Below, piece after piece: positions 53,454-64,000 of a stretch of DNA of 64,000 bases. Origin of the DNA: Chaetoceros tenuissimus (lineage: Eukaryota; Bacillariophyta; Thalassiosirophyceae; Chaetocerotales; Chaetocerotaceae). The stretch is taken from positions 186,001 to 250,000 of the forward strand of contig BLLK01000061.1 in NCBI GenBank assembly GCA_021927905.1. The letters run 5' to 3'. How positions within the stretch are numbered: position 1 is the stretch's first letter; each line of letters begins with the position of its first letter. A model generated the notes under the pieces. That model searched no databases. It saw only the letters and a list, made by a program, of their open reading frames with translations, and was not told the DNA's origin. The position numbers and the translations under genes are program-made.

Positions 53454-55808
53454 ATGATATCAGATAGTAAGAGCCACAATCGCACAATAGTCCACTTAGA
53501 TCTTGACGCATTCTACTGCGCTTGCGAAAGAGAATTGAATCCATCTTTAAACGGCAAAGCACTTGCTGTCAGTCAATACAATCCATATGGAAATCTACAT
53601 GAAACGCATTCGAGTCAAACTGACATCCGGCTAGTGGCTGCAGGAGGTAAAAAGAAGCTAAATGCTGATTGTAATGGTTCGATGATTGCTGTGTCTTACG
53701 AGGCGAGAAGGCATGGCGTGAAACGTAATGATCGAGGTGTAGATGCCATATCCAAGTGTCCAGATTTAAACATTGTTCAGGTTCCTGTCAAACGTGGAAA
53801 GGCAGATTTGACAATGTATAGAAATGCGAGTCATAGAATCATGAATCAACTTATTTATGCTATATTGAATGAATTTCAAATACCTAATGTGGAAATACAA
53901 AGATGTGATGTGCTCGTAGAAAAGGCTTCGATTGATGAAATCTATATTGACCTAACTTTCCCAGTAGACAAAATGACAGAAATAATATTATCACTACAGA
54001 AAGATATGAATTCAAACTCTGTGGAAAAGAAAGATTTCGTTGGCGATTATAGGTGGAAGCTATGGCAGCATTTGGTAGAACTAGGGACGGATTTGGGGTC
54101 CACGACAGTTGGGGGGATAGAAGTACTTTCAGAAGCAGCTCGTAAAGCAAATCAATTATCCAAAAATGAAGTTAGAAAGGGGTCTAAGTTTCAGGTGCTT
54201 GAAACTACTCTTGACGAAGGAAGTCTATCTTGGTGGCAAAGGGATATTAAGACATGGACTCCAATAGAAATTCATCTTGCTTGTGGTTCAGCATTGGTGG
54301 CCAAAGCAAGAGAATCAGTGCGTTTGAAATTCATGCATGATGGATTCGATGTTTTTACATTATCAGCAGGGATTTCTTCAAATAAGACTCTTGCAAAACT
54401 AGCATCAGGTCTCAAGAAACCAAATAGACAAACTATTATCAACCCAAGTGATGAAAAGGCTTTGCAATCATTATTTCATCCGATGCCAGTTTCTCGTTTA
54501 CGGGGACTTGGAGGCAAATTTGGAATAGAAGTTAAACAAAGATTAAATATAGAAACAGTAGGTGATTTGGCAAAAGTTCCATTGACAAGAATAAGGTCAG
54601 AGTATCCACCATCAGTTGATGACGATAAAGATATTTCAGAATATTTATACACAATAGGGAGAGGGATTTGTATGGAGGAAGTATCTGAAAGGACTGCCGA
54701 AAAATCAATGTCGTCTGGCAAAACGTTCCGCAATGCTCTCGCACTAAAAGCTAACGACGAAGAAACAATCAAAAAGTGGATGTCCGAATTAGTTGGGGGA
54801 TTACTAGAAAGGTTAGATGTTGATTTAGAAGAGAACAATCGAATGCCGAGTGTTTTAGCACTTTCATTGAAAGTAGATGATAAAAGCACCATGACAAAGT
54901 CAATGAAGGCTCCAACCGAATTGATGCATATACACTTTCTTTCACATACTATGAAACTCTTGAAACAGTATTCACTGAACAAAGAAAGTAAAATATATGG
55001 AATGACTGTCACAGCGTCAAATTTTCATGAAGTAGCAACTGGAAATGCTTCCATCACTGGATTCTTTCAGAAAGTGGCACCAGGAACAAAAGTGAAGTCA
55101 ACCCCAACTAGGATGAAAGCAAGAGTTGCTTCACCAAAAGCTAAGCGAATCAAGACATTTCAAAATATTTTGGACGCATTTGAGGAACAAGGTGCAACAA
55201 GAAGCCCTACCAAGAGTAAGACTAGTCCTATGCGCTGCAGCACTGTGAAGAAAAGTGAGGGGGGTAAAGAATCACATTCATCCTTAGCCGCAGCATTTGC
55301 AAAGTCCAAGAAATCACAATTAGATACCGAAGAAGATGTAAAACAAGATATAATTGTATCACCAGATGGCCAGAAGCCAACCAAGTCCGAAAAAAGTCAT
55401 GACCTAGATGCTGAAGACGAAGTGAAGGAAAAGGAAAGTACCTTTATCAACTCGGATGGTTTGGATACATCAGTCCTTTCGCAACTTCCTTTGGCCATTC
55501 AATCTGAAATTAGGGTTTCTAAGATGAAAAATATCAAAGTTAAAAAGACCGACGAAAAATCTCCATTGCAAAATTGGTTGTCCAAAAGTACAAAAGCTTC
55601 GACAGCAAAAAAGAAAGCAAAGGCAGCCTACAAGCCGCGCAAACTACAACAACAAAAGATTTCAATCAAGAGCCAAAAAGCAGTGGAAACAAAGAAATTT
55701 CTTCCTAACTCTGAAGAGATAGATTTATCTGTAGTAGCAGAGTTACCTTTTCATATTCAAGCAATGATTCGGAAAGAAATGAAAATGACGGCTAGGAAGA
55801 AGAGATGA
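53454..55808 (+). CDS. POLH: Y-family DNA polymerase, eta-like
   Basis: Translesion polymerase that copies past damaged bases in the nucleus. The 784-residue intronless ORF shows the Y-family palm (HLDLDAFYCACERE, catalytic Asp 16), then the eta-type SYEARRHGVKR, RGKADLTMYRNASHR and VEKASIDEIYIDLT (about 160). The helix-hairpin part follows (SAGISSNKTLAKLASGLKKP, LRGLGGKFGIEV), then the little-finger domain. ITGFFQK (about 535) could be a weak PCNA-binding motif. The C-terminal 200 residues are basic and contain two UBM-like motifs (SVLSQLPLAIQSEI, about 672; SVVAELPFHIQAMI, about 758). The RGKxxLTxYRxAS signature favours eta over iota or kappa. No C2H2 UBZ finger is visible. Confidence 0.88.
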   Translation: MISDSKSHNRTIVHLDLDAFYCACERELNPSLNGKALAVSQYNPYGNLHETHSSQTDIRLVAAGGKKKLNADCNGSMIAVSYEARRHGVKRNDRGVDAISKCPDLNIVQVPVKRGKADLTMYRNASHRIMNQLIYAILNEFQIPNVEIQRCDVLVEKASIDEIYIDLTFPVDKMTEIILSLQKDMNSNSVEKKDFVGDYRWKLWQHLVELGTDLGSTTVGGIEVLSEAARKANQLSKNEVRKGSKFQVLETTLDEGSLSWWQRDIKTWTPIEIHLACGSALVAKARESVRLKFMHDGFDVFTLSAGISSNKTLAKLASGLKKPNRQTIINPSDEKALQSLFHPMPVSRLRGLGGKFGIEVKQRLNIETVGDLAKVPLTRIRSEYPPSVDDDKDISEYLYTIGRGICMEEVSERTAEKSMSSGKTFRNALALKANDEETIKKWMSELVGGLLERLDVDLEENNRMPSVLALSLKVDDKSTMTKSMKAPTELMHIHFLSHTMKLLKQYSLNKESKIYGMTVTASNFHEVATGNASITGFFQKVAPGTKVKSTPTRMKARVASPKAKRIKTFQNILDAFEEQGATRSPTKSKTSPMRCSTVKKSEGGKESHSSLAAAFAKSKKSQLDTEEDVKQDIIVSPDGQKPTKSEKSHDLDAEDEVKEKESTFINSDGLDTSVLSQLPLAIQSEIRVSKMKNIKVKKTDEKSPLQNWLSKSTKASTAKKKAKAAYKPRKLQQQKISIKSQKAVETKKFLPNSEEIDLSVVAELPFHIQAMIRKEMKMTARKKR

Positions 55809-56027
55809 TGTTGGGAGTGTCAAAAGGCTATTTTAACAATTTACTAAAATAGCCAATCAGCGAAAACTTTCCCTCTCTTTTGGTTTTCACACTTTTTACT
55901 TTTTCTTTTTTACATCACCTCTACTCTAGTAAGGTATCTAGTTGTGAAGTGCACCTTTAATTGCGACCACTATACTTCGTCGAATACAATTGAACAATAT
56001 ATATATATATATATATATATCAGTAAT
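55809..56027. other. CENP-A promoter region
   Basis: About 220 bp including an (AT)12 run ending 7 bp before the CENP-A start codon. No gene. Confidence 0.4.
55997..56020. repeat. (AT)12 dinucleotide repeat
   Basis: Perfect run just upstream of the centromeric histone ATG. Length variation here could affect its promoter or leader. Confidence 0.9.
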
Positions 56028-56501
56028 ATGGCACGTTTAAAGGCAACAGCTCGGAGGAAGGCGCCAGATGCAAAAGCTCCGCCAAGAAAACGTCGGAGGA
56101 GGCCAGGTGAGTGATTTCGACTATTTCGTAACTTTTCTATTTCACGATGAACCTCTATTATTACAAATTACTTTTACCAATATACGTACTCTCACCTATA
56201 TATAACTTAAATTTTAGGTGAAGCAGCGCTGAAGGAGATAAGAAAATATCAAGCAAGTTCTGATTTGCTGTTACGAAGATTACCTTTTGCACGGCTGGTT
56301 CGAGAAATACAAATGAGTCTAACGAGACAACCATACAGATGGCAAGGTAGTGCAATTTTGGCTTTACAAGAAGCTGCAGAAGCTCATTTAGTCGGATTAT
56401 TCGAAGATTGTAATCTTTGTGCAATCCATGCTAAAAGGGTCACCATTATGCCAAAAGATATGCAACTTGCTCGACGTATTCGTGGATTACAAAGAGAGTA
56501 G
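56028..56501 (+). CDS. CENPA: centromeric histone H3 variant (CENP-A/CenH3)
   Basis: Histone H3 variant that marks centromeres. Exon 1 (56028-56106) and exon 2 (56218-56501) join across a 111-bp GTGAG...TTTTAG intron to give 120 residues. The histone fold is plain: [40 protein letters not shown] and [25 protein letters not shown] marks: the tail is short (about 30 residues) and unlike canonical H3; loop 1 ([10 protein letters not shown]) is one residue longer; Trp 68 stands where canonical H3 has Phe, giving [16 protein letters not shown]; and the end reads RRIRGLQRE. Canonical H3 in eukaryotes would keep the conserved ARTKQTARKS tail, absent here. Confidence 0.9.
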
Positions 56502-56664
56502 CATAGGTAATAGCTAAGTGGAAGCGGGCAAATGATGAAAACATAACATTAGAACGAGTATTGCAGTATTGGGATAACGCAATAATTTGTATAATAGAAT
56601 TGATTTATAATCTTAAAAAATCTAAAAACTTTAACCTACAAGTTCATAAAGGTTCAAACTCCTC

Positions 56665-57995
56665 TCAATATCCTAGCTTTGGATTAACTGGATTAAGAAG
56701 GTTTTGGCCGCATATGAATCGCGGCAAGTTTTCATAGACGAAAAACTCTGTTGCCTCGTGCATGAAAGTCGAAGTCTGGTCCATATTATGAGGCGATATC
56801 AAGACATTTTCAAGATCCCACAATTCATTCGACTCTGGTAATGGCTCTTCACAAAATACATCCATAGCTGCTCCTTTTAGCTTTCCATTTTTCAATGCCG
56901 CGATTAAAGCATCTTCGTCAATGACAGGTCCTCGTCCGAGAGAGATGAATACGGCATTCTCCTTCACTGCATCAAACGCGTCTGCATTAATCATTCCTCT
57001 AGTTTCAACAGTTGACGGAGCTGAAGAAACAATATAATCAGATTCGCTCATGAGTTTGTTGAGACTCTTTTTGTCCGTACCGTATACTGCACTACAATAA
57101 GGATCATTTGCAGAGAGTTTTGGATTACGACGAAGAGCGACAATCTTCATTCCATAAACATGAGCTAACTTTGCACATGCTCTTCCAATGTCTCCATATC
57201 CAACAATACCTAATGTTTTCCCACGCAATTCTTCAACGTCATACTTTTCCCAATTCTTTGATTTCTGCTGTTTCATCAATCTAAAAATTGTTTGAAATGA
57301 GTGAACGATAGGAAAATATCAATTTCATACAACACTACACTTTACACTTACCTTGGTAAATCTTTTGCAAAATAGGAACATGCCATCATGGTATATTCTG
57401 CCAGAGAAGAGCTGAATTGCCCCTTTGCATTTGTCATAAATACTGGTAACTCGGACAGTGCATCAGATACAACGAAATCAATACCAGCTGATCGTACATG
57501 TACCCATTCAATACTAGGATATCTTGCCAAAAGCAAAGGAAGTTGCTTTCTTGCTTTTGGACATGACGGAGAAACAAACACTACATTAGGTTCATTCACT
57601 CCAACGTCTTCAAAATCGACAAGTTTTGTACCAGTCTTTAGAATTTGAGCTCCATAAGGAAGACTTTCAAATAGTGCTGAATTGGCCTCGTCGTCTGGAT
57701 CAGAAAGGTTCAATATCTTTGCTTCTCTCTGAATGCTGTCTGGTGAAATGTTGATAATATAGTCATATTTTCCCTTGGTTGCATATTCCTCTCTATTCCA
57801 AAATTTGTATTTTTTCATGGATGGATCAGCATTCTCTGATGGAATGACTACAGGCCCACTGAGGATAGACGAGGTGCAATATGATCTTTTCCCAGATGCT
57901 GCAGATGGAATATCCAAAATCTTTTGAATTCTAGAGCTCTTTTTCGACTCATGAAGAATCTGACGTGAGAAGGCCGATACCCGTGACATAAACAT
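56665..57995 (-). CDS. D-isomer-specific 2-hydroxyacid dehydrogenase
   Basis: NAD(P)-dependent oxidoreductase of the D-2-hydroxyacid dehydrogenase family (glyoxylate/hydroxypyruvate reductase type). Exon 1 (57995-57352) and exon 2 (57280-56665) give 419 residues; the join restores KDLPRLMKQQ. The NAD site is GIVGYGDIGRACA (about 240-252). The catalytic Arg lies in SLGRGPVIDEDA, the Glu in VFCEEPLP and the His in SPHNMDQT, all in the usual order. The N-terminal 60 residues are basic and Ser-rich, which may target a mitochondrion. Substrate undetermined. Start: first ATG at 57995; a second at 57989 is equally possible. Confidence 0.9.
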
Positions 57996-60351
57996 CGCAA
58001 CACTGGAAACTTATGCTGAATAATCTATAGTATCTGTTTTAGAGTTTAATTATATCAACTGTATGCTTAAAGCACTACGAGTATTATAATTGGAAGCAAG
58101 ATTTTTATGCTGAGAAACGTCAAGAAGAGAATTTTCACAAAAGATGAATGAGGATAGGTTGATGACGTCGACAGACACACACTTCAAGATGCCATGATGA
58201 GGTCTGTCCGTCAACCCAGAACACTTGATCTTCACTACTTTTGCATCAAGTCAACGCTGCCGAAATTCTCGTCCAGCGTTGCACAAAATCTTCCGGGTTC
58301 TTGAAATTGGTGTGATTTGTATTCTTCCAACCAGTTGCCGCAATGCAGCAGGTTATAAGTTCAAGTCAAGCAGTGATAAGTGGAATTTTGCCTTCTTGGC
58401 AGCACCCCACCCCCCAGCCCTTTCCGGGGTACGACGAAGGGGTATATTTTGAGCATTCACCCAAACCCCTCCTCCCCTCTTTCAAGAGGATCCCTCCCTG
58501 GGAAAGTCTCTTTCCATCCAATTTCTTTCTTCTTCCGGGTTTCTCCTCCTGTTCCTCCATGATTCTGTTGGGATTCAGTATTTATATACTTGGACCATTG
58601 GTATTCATATTTTTTGATAGGATGGCGTGTGGTGGTTGAAGAGTCGTTTCATGTGGGATGTGGAAGAAAAGATGGAATAAAGCTCAGTTGCAATTTGATG
58701 AAAGACCAACAAGTTGTAGACAAGCAAGGATACTACTCTTGACAAATCTGCTTCACACTTTTCTTGGTGTCGCGATTATTGTCATATACTTGCTTTCTTT
58801 TGATCGGAAAAATATATACAGATTTTGGAGAACATTTTGGGTTTGAAGTGTATCTTTTACCAGCATAGGACAAATCAAGTAGTTGACGGGTAGCTTAATT
58901 GGGCAGGTTGTTGGTTGTGATACTTACAGGCTGGTGGACAAATAATATTTGGTAATTTCGTGCTTGTGGAAGGGATGAATATTGAATTCTCTTGTAGATG
59001 AGACATGGAGGATATGTTATACAAGAAACAACATTGAGTACTTAGCTGCTGCTGTAGTGTTAGGACGAGGGTTGACAAAGATGATGATGAAAAAGCGGAA
59101 TGAGAAATAATAATGGCAGCATCGTAGCTATTTAATCATCAGAGGAGAATCCCAAAAATCGTATCTGAAATGAAGCTCTGCATTACAATCAATTGACACA
59201 CCACCAAGTTGTTCCTTGGTATTACTGAAATAGGCATTCTAGCATTTAAATAAATGGAAGCAGAAGGAATAATTCTAGATGAATAAATATACTATAGGCT
59301 TGAGATAAGTTCTGTGTTTCAAAATTGCTACTTTACAATAAATCTCGCCTACTTTACAATACGTGTATCTCATGGTTTCTTTCTAAAATTACTATGGAAT
59401 CAGTATAGTGAGCACTATCTACTGAAAAATCCAGATACTTGTGATTCAACATGAGATCAGAGGCTTGTATAAAATTCTTTTTAATTACCTACTTTATTGC
59501 CCAAGTATCAGCAAGTTTCTTTCACATCTTTGAAAAGAAAACGAATTTCCTCTCGCTTTCCTCTCCTTTCTTTCTCTCCTTTTTCGTCCTTCCTTCCTTC
59601 CTTCCTTTTCTCAAAAGTAAAAAATTCTCCACCAGCACCAAAAATTTGCCCTTCCTCCTCTTTCTGGGGAAAACTTTCTCCTTGGCCCTACCTCCTTGGA
59701 AAGGAGTCTCTTTTATTCAAGGGTGAGAATTCAGGCGGAGGAATGGTAGCAATCATTCCTGGAGTGCATATGTACAAAGAAAAGAAGACTCTCTTCTACA
59801 CCAGAGAGATAATATTTGATGTCGAAAATGATGACATCTGCATCTACGAGAAGAAGAGCAAGACTCATGGGAGGTGATTATCGTACTACCTGGAGTGGAA
59901 GTGGCTGATTCCTGCATCCCAAATACCTGGATATGACAGCCAGAGGGTATAATATTGAGTACCAACACCCACCCTTCCCTCTCCTTTCTCCCTTGGAGCT
60001 ACAAAACAGGAGAGCTCCTTCTGATTGCTAGCAATTATTAGGTCTTAGGATTAGGATGGGTCAAAATTATTAAAATTCTTGCTAGTTAAATTAGTTTCAA
60101 TACATAGCTAGGAGAAGAAGTTTCTATCTAGCTAGAGTCATATTTTGCATATTTTGAATTCGTTGGCAAATGACTGGCTACGAAGTGCTCACGTAGTAGT
60201 TTCATCTCAAGCCTCAACAAACAACACTGAAACAACAGAACAACAAAAAGAATTTCACAACTCTCATCTTTCTTTGATCTACACTTGCTACTTGACTTGG
60301 GTGCTGAAGTCAGTTTATTTTCTCATTGAATAAAAGAGACGTTCAGTAAAG
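57996..60351. other. gene-poor stretch with pyrimidine-rich tracts
   Basis: About 2.35 kb without a convincing gene. The plus strand is pyrimidine-rich at 58400-58560, 59550-59720 and 59970-60010, with CCTT repeats at 59588-59607. ORFs of 60-126 codons exist (for example 58343-58639 and 59497-59877) but lack recognisable domains and follow the skewed composition. Possibly old repeat or pseudogene debris. Confidence 0.5.
59588..59607. repeat. (CCTT)n tetranucleotide repeat
   Basis: About five CCTT units in a pyrimidine-rich tract. Confidence 0.8.
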
Positions 60352-62979
60352 ATGTCAAGGAAGAAGGGAAATAGTAAAGGTAAAAGCAATGCCCACAAAC
60401 CACATAAACCTGCAGCAGCATCACACAGAATTGGAGGGAAACGGAGAAATCGTTCAGGGTTCAAGGATACCTCCTACTTTGATTCACCATTCAATGTAAT
60501 GCCTACTGGTCCGAAAGATCAGTCGAGAAGGGATAAGCTCGCCTACCTAAAGTCAAAAGGAATCACTGGGAAATCTGCAAACAAAATGGCAAAAAGCAGC
60601 AAGAAGTTGAAGCAACAACTACGATCAGCTAATCATCGAACGAACAATGCAATTAGTAATCAACAAAGACAAAACATAAAAATTATCAAATTTCCAACGC
60701 ATATACCAGCTGATGTTCCATGGAAAACTTCTTCTAAAGAATCAAGAAATGGAACAGCAAAGCCTACAGGAAAATCAGAGCAGATATTACCACCTGAATT
60801 CTATTCACTGTCTCAATCTGCAATGGATGCTTTCGAGAAGGAATTAGATTCATTTACGCAATATGTAAGACTTAGTCAAGATGAAATCAATGCTAGAATT
60901 AGTGTCGTGGATCATATCAAGAAATTATGCTGTAAATTATGGCATGATGATGCACATGTTGAACAATTTGGAAGTTTTGCCACGTTGGACGTGTGCACCT
61001 TTCAAAGTGATGTAAGTGCCGATTGCATGCATTAACCTACTATTCATTCTGAAGAATAAGCTCACACACATTTTATACCAGATTGATCTAGCTCTTTGGA
61101 ATGTTGTAAAAGATAAAGAGATATCTGTGAAACCCGAGCAAGAGTACATATTTGGCGAAAAGAGTGGTGTTGTTATGAGTCAAAGCTCAATGTTGAAAAC
61201 AATGTCTGCATTGAATGATCAACAGAATAAATCAAAACAGGAGCAACAGAAAATATCGAGAAAAGAAGAATGGAAAAGGGTGTTGGAGGAAGTGGATTTT
61301 GCGAATGGGATTGCACCTGGGAATGATGAGAAAGATAGCAGTACAAAAGACTGCAACGAGGATAATAGCGAAGAGAAAAAAGATGATGATAACGATGGAC
61401 TTTTTGTCATTGATCGAACTCCTGTTCAATCAAATGATATCATAGATCTCACAAGTGATAATGAAACATCTGATCAAGCAGAGCAAGCATCAATTGCAAA
61501 ATCGAAAGTAGAAGATGATATCAACTTTACAATAGACAATGAAGGAATAAAACAACGGAATGAAGATGAGAGTGCTCCTGTAAAATCAGATGCACCAATT
61601 GTATTGGATGATAGTAGCGACGATGACGATGATGTGGACAAAATGAATGCATTTCTGCAAAGGCAACATGCAGCAGAGGTCGGTTTCTTACCTGAAATGA
61701 CAAAGCCAAGGAGCAAAGTTAGTGCATGGTCTTCTGACTCTTCATCGGCTGTCGAAAGTGAGCACTTTTATCTCAAACATGGAATTAATGATGGTTTTGG
61801 ATCGGATAATTCTAGTTGTGAAGAAAACTTCAAAAATTGTAGTGACGATGAAACAGATTTCAAATTGAATATATCGAATCAAACAGATTTTGGATCAAGT
61901 GCAGCTAATAGATCACAATCATTTGGGCCAACCGGCGAGGTTAGGACGAAAGTTGTCAGTGCATTGTCAAAGCTTAGTAAGCATCTATGGAAGAGCTCTT
62001 TTGCACAAAACCTTCATGTCAGAAAAAATGCCAAAGTTCCAATTATTTGTATGACAACAAGGTATGGATTTGATAGTGATGTTGCTATTGGCGGGCACAA
62101 CGGAATGGATACATCACAATATGTGAAGGGTTTAGTGCAAAAGTTTGACAATTTTGCAACGGTAGTACTTTTCCTAAAGATATTACTACAGCAAATGGAC
62201 CTTGACAAGCCTTTCACTGGTGGGCTTGGGAGTTTCAGATTATATGTCCTAGTTGCAAATCATGTAAGTTGATTTATTGGTTGAATTTTCAGTGTATATG
62301 AAGTTTTCGCATTATTCATTTCTTTGTTTTTCAGTTCACCATACATCAATCTCTTGGTGGTCAAGATACAGCAGCTGAAATGCTATTGGGATTTTTGTAT
62401 CGCTATGGACAGAATGGCAAAGGTACAACCAAGTTGAAAGGATCAATAACATGCGAAGGAGGTACAGCAGATTTCAAGATGGTAAATGTTGGGTCATGCA
62501 AAAACCTATTCCGACAGTGCTATGAGCGATTAATGTCTGAACTTGGTAACAAACGTAGCCAAAAGGAGTCATTCATTGGGACTGTTATTGATATTGTCAA
62601 AGTAAAGAGAGAAAGATCCTTTGCACTAAATCAGGCAAAATCTTGTAAACCTTCAAAACCAATTCCACAATCTAAAGCTGCAAGGAATGACAACTCCAAG
62701 TCTACTAAATCAACTGCAAAAAATGCAGCTCATAGCAAAAAGAAACCACAGACATCTAGTAAGAAGCTTGCAAAGAAAAAGAAAGAATCTTCAAAAGATT
62801 CCAAAGAGCCGAGGCGTTCTCCTAGGGGTGCTTTGATTCCAAAGCGAAGATTTGAGCTCGAAGCTAGGTTGGATGGAATGGATGCTATAATGCAGAGGGG
62901 TTTGAAAAAACGTAAAAACAAGAAGAAGCAAAAGAGAGATGAAGCAATCACTGAATTTGTCTACAATTCTCTCAACTAG
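60352..62979 (+). CDS. TENT4: Trf4/PAPD5-type non-canonical poly(A) polymerase
   Basis: Nuclear nucleotidyltransferase that adds short A tails to RNA for exosome decay (TRAMP complex in yeast). Exons 60352-61011, 61082-62263 and 62335-62979 join in phase 0 to give 828 residues. The GS...DxD catalytic motif is split by intron 1: EQFGSFATLDVCTFQSD then IDLALWNVV. The central domain (LVQKFDNFATVVLFLKILLQ) and the PAP-associated motif GGLGSFRLYVLVANHF are intact across intron 2. A basic N-terminal region of about 150 residues, an acidic insert of about 200 residues between the two catalytic Asp regions, and a Lys-rich C-terminal tail are unusual. No zinc finger seen. Confidence 0.9.
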
Positions 62980-63287
62980 GGATTTGATTCTAATCCTGTA
63001 GAAATATTGTCACTACTTACCTGATACTTGTAACATTAATTTGAAACTGTAGGTACCTCATTATTTCTTTTTGCGTAAAGTATAGAATATTGAAAAATGA
63101 TAGTCTGGTGAGACGTTAGCAACCGTTATTGATTTACACAGATCGTACATCGTCATTCCAACTTTTTCATAATTTCCTTTTCTGTTTCAATTTAACAACA
63201 GTTGTAATTCTTTTACACTAGTCATTGACTAGTGCAGTTGGTACAAACAGAACCATACCTTTTGCATTTCGACTTGTCTTTCTAGCG
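62980..63287. other. intergenic region
   Basis: About 310 bp upstream of the DnaJ gene. Nothing recognisable. Confidence 0.35.
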
Positions 63288-64000
63288 ATGGCTGTGGTTG
63301 ATTTCTACAAAGTTCTGAGGATACAACGGTGAGTTGTATTCTTTCCTCATTAATGCTTATTTTCCCTCTTCACTGACCTCTTTCTTGTGTGTAAATGATT
63401 CTAGAACTGCTACACAAAAAGAAATTAAAGATGCATATCGAAAAATGGCAATGAAACTACATCCTGACAAGCACGATGGTTGTGAAGTGAAAAGTGGTGA
63501 ATTCAAACAAGTTACAGAGGCATATCAAATTCTGAGTGGTGAGTTTCCTGTGTCGGACAAGCAAGCTATGATTATCAAACATATTCCTAATGAAACAAAT
63601 ATTTCCAGATAAAACAAAGAGAAATGCACATGACAAAGTATTGAATGGTTATTCTAGGACTAGCAGTAATAGTTTCAGTGGACCAATGCCAAATTATCGA
63701 AAAGTCTATGCTCCCCAGCCCCCACCTGGCTTCAAAACTTTCGATGCTAAAAAGCACTATGATATGCATTATGGTGATGGTATGATGAAAGAAGAGATAG
63801 AAAGAGCACGAAAACGTGCTGAACGAGCTGGTGGAAGGGGCACTGGATATGACTATCAAAGTCCTTTGGGTGAAGGTTTTGATTACACAGCAGGATCTAG
63901 TAACCCATTTAGATCTAGTAGAAGAGACAACAAGAAGAGGTATCGAGCTCCAAATGGTGGCGGCAGCAGTGAAGATATTGAATACGAGGAAGGATATATG
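63288..64000 (+). CDS. DnaJ (J-domain) protein, 3' end outside the window
   Basis: J-domain co-chaperone of Hsp70, located by its N-terminal J domain. Exons 63288-63328, 63405-63538 and 63609 onward join in frame (GT-AG introns of 76 and 70 bp). The domain reads [32 protein letters not shown] (HPD at about residues 33-35) and [20 protein letters not shown], with the first intron inside helix I-II. After the J domain there is a Gly/Arg-rich region ([20 protein letters not shown]) and no membrane segment so far. The reading frame is open at 64000. Confidence 0.9.

Noticed and set aside
43972-58213. 14-bp match GAGGTCTGTCCGTC shared by 43968 and 58199
   Set aside because: A match of this length is expected by chance in 64 kb, and the flanks do not match.
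58343-58639. ORF of 98 codons in the pyrimidine-rich stretch
   Set aside because: Composition-driven; no domain, no consistent splice neighbours, Pro/Phe/Ser-rich in all frames.

Overview
The window is nuclear DNA of a photosynthetic stramenopile, most likely a centric diatom. Three things support this. Two predicted plastid proteins begin with a signal peptide that ends in the Ala-Phe cleavage motif used for secondary (four-membrane) plastids. Genes are compact and carry short GT-AG introns, mostly about 70 to 100 bp. An IFT46-like intraflagellar transport gene is present, which fits a lineage with flagellated gametes (centric diatoms) better than pennate diatoms, which lack flagella. The species is not established; a Chaetoceros- or Thalassiosira-like genome would fit.

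Layout. 1-9 kb: a 7TM receptor (5' end missing), a plastid FAD4/Kua-type desaturase, an FBP1-like iron-siderophore binding protein, a coiled-coil protein, a METTL13-like methyltransferase, a secreted hemerythrin-like protein and RNA polymerase subunit RPB6. 9.6-10.3 kb: a thylakoid-lumen protein in three exons. 10.5-20.6 kb: a Ty1/Copia LTR retrotransposon that looks whole, with identical LTRs, a very large Gag and a dUTPase domain inside Pol. It sits in the short promoter region between the lumen gene and a divergent KWxGG-repeat propeller gene. 22-26 kb: two unrecognised proteins. 26.4-37 kb: two paralogous secreted reprolysin-type metalloproteases on the minus strand, on either side of a plus-strand FAN1 nuclease. 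Their Ser/Thr/Pro stalks are built from 48-nt exons, and in the second gene four of these lie in a 133-bp tandem array.

37-43.6 kb: BCCIP/Bcp1, complex I subunit NDUFS7 (PSST), a DUF5522-cobalamin adenosyltransferase fusion, IFT46 and an ankyrin protein. 43.9-44.8 kb: an undescribed 834-bp MITE-like element with 27-bp terminal inverted repeats and a TA duplication. 45-49 kb: a gamma-glutamyl-cyclotransferase-like protein and two neighbouring basic proteins sharing a LYxxGVxKLR motif. 49-53 kb: one 1,195-residue PPR protein in four exons. 53.4-57 kb: a Pol eta-like polymerase with two UBM-like motifs, a centromeric histone H3 (CENP-A-like) and a 2-hydroxyacid dehydrogenase. 58-60.3 kb: a gene-poor, pyrimidine-rich stretch. 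60.3-64 kb: a Trf4/PAPD5-type poly(A) polymerase and a DnaJ protein cut by the window end.

The genes do not form one pathway. FAN1, BCCIP, the translesion polymerase and the centromeric histone all serve chromosome maintenance, but the grouping may be chance. Exon joins were worked out by eye from splice sites and reading frame; none has been checked against transcripts. No tRNA, rRNA, CRISPR array or operon was seen.
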